In this document: piece by piece, positions 61,248 through 64,000 of the stretch
Position numbering within the stretch: position 1 is the first letter of the stretch
How the letters are laid out: each line of letters opens with the position of its first letter
From: Hyphomonadaceae bacterium TMED5
Lineage (GTDB): Bacteria > Pseudomonadota > Alphaproteobacteria > Caulobacterales > Hyphomonadaceae
Length of the DNA: 64,000 nt
Direction: 5' to 3'
NCBI GenBank assembly: GCA_002173095.1
Contig: NHBK01000011.1
Location: 1-64,000 of the forward strand
Translations under genes and position numbers: made by a program
Notes under the pieces: generated by a model
The model's input: the letters and a program-made list of their open reading frames with translations, nothing else
Database searches by the model: none
Told to the model about the DNA's origin: nothing

Positions 61248-61958
61248 ATGAGTGAAAGCGAGACGCAGACAGCGGACGAACCGTTCAAAGCCGGGTCAAA
61301 GGAAATTGGCGCGATAGCCCACCTTTACCGCGCTGAAGCCTATCGCTCGACCATCTGGCGCCAACGTCTGGATATGACGACCAATTGGGCGGTGGTGACG
61401 ACGGGCATTGCGTTGTCTCTTACCTTTTCCAGTAAGGAAGCGTCTGCTCTGCCGCTGGTCTTGGTGGGGCTGTTGGTGGCCATGTTCCTGCACCTGGAAG
61501 CGCGTCGCTATCGGTATTTCGATGTCTGGCGATTCCGCGCCCGCATTCTGGAGATCGGCTTTTATGTTCCAATCCTGCGCGGGCAGGAGGCCACCATTCC
61601 GCAGGATAAGGGCCATCCCCTGTCTGAGGACTATATGCGCCCCCGCTTTCGCGTTGGGTATTGGCGCGCTGTCGGAAAGCGGCTGCGCCGGAACTATGCG
61701 TTTATTTTTGTGATTCAGGTCATGGCGTATCTCGGCAAGATTGAGATCCATCCGACAGACCTTCAGACCTATCAGCAATTTATTGACCGCGCGGCGATTG
61801 GTCCGATTGATGGTCATATCGCGCTGGCGTGTGGCGCTGTGTTTCACGGCGGCTGGATATTCATTGCCATTTACACGCTCATTCAGGAACGTGCAGACAA
61901 GTCAGAAACGAAAGACGTGCTGGACTGGGATGAGCACCAGGAAGAACCGCCGCCCTGA
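61248..61958 (+). CDS. DUF2270 membrane protein
   Basis: The 236-residue protein has two to three membrane helices and the DUF2270 pattern: GAIAHLYRAEAYRSTIWRQRLDMTTNWAVVTTGIALS, LEARRYRYFDVWRFRARILEIGFYVPIL, and LSEDYMRPRFRVGYWRAVGKRLRRNY. Function unknown. It is divergent from the VWA gene, with 135 bases between starts. Confidence 0.9.
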   Translation: MSESETQTADEPFKAGSKEIGAIAHLYRAEAYRSTIWRQRLDMTTNWAVVTTGIALSLTFSSKEASALPLVLVGLLVAMFLHLEARRYRYFDVWRFRARILEIGFYVPILRGQEATIPQDKGHPLSEDYMRPRFRVGYWRAVGKRLRRNYAFIFVIQVMAYLGKIEIHPTDLQTYQQFIDRAAIGPIDGHIALACGAVFHGGWIFIAIYTLIQERADKSETKDVLDWDEHQEEPPP

Positions 61959-61963
61959 GCGTG

Positions 61964-62260
61964 TTATTTCTGGGCGTATGACTGTAAAAGCGCGTCCACA
62001 ATGCTGAGCGCTTTTTTGCGGTCAATCACATCCACCCATAAATCGTCACCGTCTGTCTGAACGGCAATCGCACCAGACTTTTCGATTTCGCGCAGAATTG
62101 ACGCCGTGCGGCCGTCCATTCCGCGAGATGTCATGGGTTCCAGTGCCTGGTCAGTCTCTTCCAGAATACGGAATAGCGCGTCCATATGGGCTGCTGGAGC
62201 CTCAGTTCGCAGTGCTGGTTGCTCTGCGGGTTTTGCGCCGTTTCGGGTTGGAAAAGTCAT
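61964..62260 (-). CDS. Small unknown protein, 98 residues
   Basis: From ATG 62260, with GAGG upstream, the product has a disordered, Ala/Pro/Arg-rich start and a helical C-terminal part: MDALFRILEETDQALEPMTSRGMDGRTASILREIEKSGAIAVQTDGDDLWVDVIDRKKALSIVDALLQSYAQK. No family recognised. It is tail-to-tail with DUF2270, five bases between stops. Longer starts are possible but have no support. Confidence 0.55.
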   Translation of the reverse strand: MTFPTRNGAKPAEQPALRTEAPAAHMDALFRILEETDQALEPMTSRGMDGRTASILREIEKSGAIAVQTDGDDLWVDVIDRKKALSIVDALLQSYAQK

Positions 62261-62440
62261 GGGACCTGCCTCGCTCTGGACCGCTATCTGACATGATATA
62301 TCAACAGGCGACAAGCTTCTCGCGCCGGAATGAGGCTGGGGAAACGTGACAAGGAGTTGAACAGGCGGCGCACTGCACGGCAATATTGACCGGAGCAACG
62401 CATTGGCGTCTCTGACCGGAAAATGAATTGGAGCGTGCAG

Positions 62441-63217
62441 ATGAAATACCTAATGATAGCCGGACTAACAATCTGTGCGGCGCAGTCCGCTTCAGCCCAG
62501 TCGGCGCAGGATATTTTCAACAATATCTTTGGCAGTCGGTCGAACTCCAGTTCTGAAGACACGACAACCACGACCTCTAACACGTCAAATACGACTGGAA
62601 ATATTGCCTCAGCGCTCAGCTCCAGTGAGATTGATTCTGGCCTGCGTCAGGCGCTGACAATCGGCGCTCAGGCGGTGGGCGAGCAGCTGTCTGTACGCAA
62701 TGGCTATTTCGGCGACGATGCGATTCGCATTCCTCTGCCGGGGCGTCTGGGTGAGCTGCAAAGCCAGATGTCGCGTTTTGGCCTGTCTGGTCCGCTGGAT
62801 GAGTTGCAGGAAAGCCTGAACCATGCAGCAGAAGATGCCGCGCCGCAGGCGGCTGATCTTGTGGTTGATGCCGTCCAGTCCATCACTATTCAGGATGCCG
62901 TTCAGTTGTTGAATGGCGGAGATACCGCCGCCACGGATTATCTGCGAGGCCGCACCGAGGGTGATCTGGCTCTGCTCGTAGAGCCTTATATGCGCTCGGC
63001 ATTGGAATCTTCCGGGGCTTTTTCAACGCTTGATTCAGTCACATCGCGCTATGGTCTGAGCGCGCTGAGCGCCGATCTGCAAGAGCAGCTAATCGCCAGT
63101 GCCGTAGAGGAAGGACTTGACGGATTGTTCTTTTATCTTGCCAAGGAAGAGCAGGATATCAGGAACAACCCGGTTGAACGGACAACAGATCTGCTTCGAC
63201 GGGTATTTGGGGGTTAA
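62441..63217 (+). CDS. DUF4197 protein, exported
   Basis: The 258-residue protein starts ATG 62441 with GGAG upstream. A signal peptide ends near Ala19 (ASA). A Ser/Thr-rich linker follows (SEDTTTTTSNTSNTT), then the DUF4197 core: EIDSGLRQALTIGAQAVGEQLSVRNGYFGDDAIRIPLPGRL... and EGLDGLFFYLAKEEQDIRNNPVERTTDLLRRVFG. The family is periplasmic or secreted with unknown function. An alpha/beta hydrolase gene starts five bases downstream. Confidence 0.88.
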   Translation: MKYLMIAGLTICAAQSASAQSAQDIFNNIFGSRSNSSSEDTTTTTSNTSNTTGNIASALSSSEIDSGLRQALTIGAQAVGEQLSVRNGYFGDDAIRIPLPGRLGELQSQMSRFGLSGPLDELQESLNHAAEDAAPQAADLVVDAVQSITIQDAVQLLNGGDTAATDYLRGRTEGDLALLVEPYMRSALESSGAFSTLDSVTSRYGLSALSADLQEQLIASAVEEGLDGLFFYLAKEEQDIRNNPVERTTDLLRRVFGG

Positions 63218-63222
63218 AGTAT

Positions 63223-64000
63223 ATGCGTCGTTTCCACGTTGAAATTGACGACGGTCGTCTGGCAGGGATCGCGTTTGGTGATCCTGTGCGCCCGGTCGAC
63301 AGTCTTTTTCTCCATGCAAACGGCTTCAATGCGATGACCTACCAGTCCATCCTGGCACCGCTGGGCCTGCGGGCACATGTGGCGGCTCTGGATATGCGCG
63401 GACATGGTCGCTCTACCGTTCCGGCAAACCCGGCAAAGCATGTGGGCTGGAATGTCTATCGCGACGACATTATCCAGGCGCTGGAAAAGCTGGCGCCGGA
63501 GGGCACTGTGCTGGCGGGCCATTCCATGGGCGCGGCCGTTGCCATCCTTGTCGCCGGTGCGCGCCCTGATCTGGTGACAGGTCTCGTGCTGGCAGACCCG
63601 GTTCTGATGACGCCGAGCTTCTATCGCAATATGCATTTGCCGCTGGTGCCGACCATGACCAAGCATGGCTCGCCTATGTCGAAACAGGCACGCAAGCGTC
63701 GGAACAGCTTTGAAAGCCAGCAACAGGCCGAAGAAGCGCTGACCGGGCGGGGCGCGTTCAAGAGCTGGCGAGAGCCTTTCCTTCATGACTATGTGACGGA
63801 TGGCGTAGTGCCAGCTGAAGATGGTGATGACTGGGAGCTGGCCTGCTCACCTGAATGGGAGGCGGCCAATTTCGGCGCGCTGCGTCATCGTCCATGGACT
63901 GCGATCAAGAATATTGAGGCACCGATTGTGCTCATCCGTGCGGAAAAGAATTCAACTTTCCTCAAGCCTTCTGTCCACCGGTTCATGAAGCTTCAGCCTT
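63223..64000 (+). CDS. Alpha/beta hydrolase, partial at the window end
   Basis: The frame opens at ATG 63223, five bases after the DUF4197 stop, and runs off the right edge after 259 codons. It has DMRGHGRS and the nucleophile elbow GHSMGA, typical of alpha/beta hydrolase esterases or lipases; the catalytic Asp/His lie beyond the part seen or in the late APIVLIRAEKNS region. Close spacing suggests co-transcription with the DUF4197 gene. Substrate unknown. Confidence 0.85.
   Translation, partial: MRRFHVEIDDGRLAGIAFGDPVRPVDSLFLHANGFNAMTYQSILAPLGLRAHVAALDMRGHGRSTVPANPAKHVGWNVYRDDIIQALEKLAPEGTVLAGHSMGAAVAILVAGARPDLVTGLVLADPVLMTPSFYRNMHLPLVPTMTKHGSPMSKQARKRRNSFESQQQAEEALTGRGAFKSWREPFLHDYVTDGVVPAEDGDDWELACSPEWEAANFGALRHRPWTAIKNIEAPIVLIRAEKNSTFLKPSVHRFMKLQP

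Overview
The window looks like a chromosomal segment of a stalk- or bud-forming type alphaproteobacterium, most likely Hyphomonadaceae or a close relative. This is an inference from gene content: an alphaproteobacterial-type SspB, a TipN-like polarity protein, the mreB-mreC-mreD-PBP2-rodA order, a cysG-DUF2849-cysI-DUF934 sulfite-reduction operon, and moderately high GC with short intergenic gaps. No tRNA, rRNA, CRISPR array or prophage was seen. Almost everything is ordinary chromosome. No stretch longer than 300 bases lacks a gene.

Layout. 1-99: the terminal piece of an insertion sequence (start of an IS3-type OrfA) that supplies the last codons and stop of the neighbouring gene. 85-1783: an unknown protein and a small two-gene unit (DUF7662 plus ribbon-helix-helix fusion, then a zinc-ribbon-like protein) behind a perfect palindrome. 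1825-7672: a minus-strand run with a membrane protein, UvrD helicase, an HTTM pair, an SMR exporter and a ClC channel. 7924-13491: SspB, a thioesterase, a class A beta-lactamase, a RusA-like resolvase, YjdM, ferrochelatase and a MATE exporter. 13552-19555: a tyrosine phosphatase, asd, a DUF2891 lipoprotein, an RluA-type synthase, CsbD, fumC and a VOC protein. 19766-25257: a fused membrane/spermidine-synthase protein, a 37-residue membrane protein behind a 12-bp inverted repeat, a VTT protein, and leuA preceded by a leucine-rich leader peptide.

25450-31007 is the rod-shape (elongasome) operon, with genes overlapping stop-to-start. 31113-35017: an NSS transporter, prolyl aminopeptidase, a lipoprotein, DUF423 and a thioesterase. 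35133-38652 is a four-gene Mla-type lipid transport operon. 38674-44038 holds polarity and signalling genes: a TipN-like protein, an Hpt protein, chorismate mutase and an MHYT-GGDEF-EAL protein. 44207-51074 holds ferredoxin-NADP reductase, a LysR regulator and a six-gene sulfite-reduction operon that also carries a glutathione transferase and a VOC protein. CysI needs siroheme, which CysG makes. No CysJ flavoprotein is present, so the nearby reductase acting through ferredoxin is a plausible electron source.

51284-64000: an outer-membrane barrel, a five-gene unit with a METTL7-like methyltransferase directly coupled to a HODM/DUF3445 N-demethylase-like protein, a GmhB-like phosphatase with an MFS exporter, an unusual tail-to-tail pair (helical/alpha-beta hydrolase versus radical SAM protein), a CoxE-like VWA protein, DUF2270, DUF4197, and an alpha/beta hydrolase cut by the window end. 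Family assignments are from reading the sequence only, without database searches.
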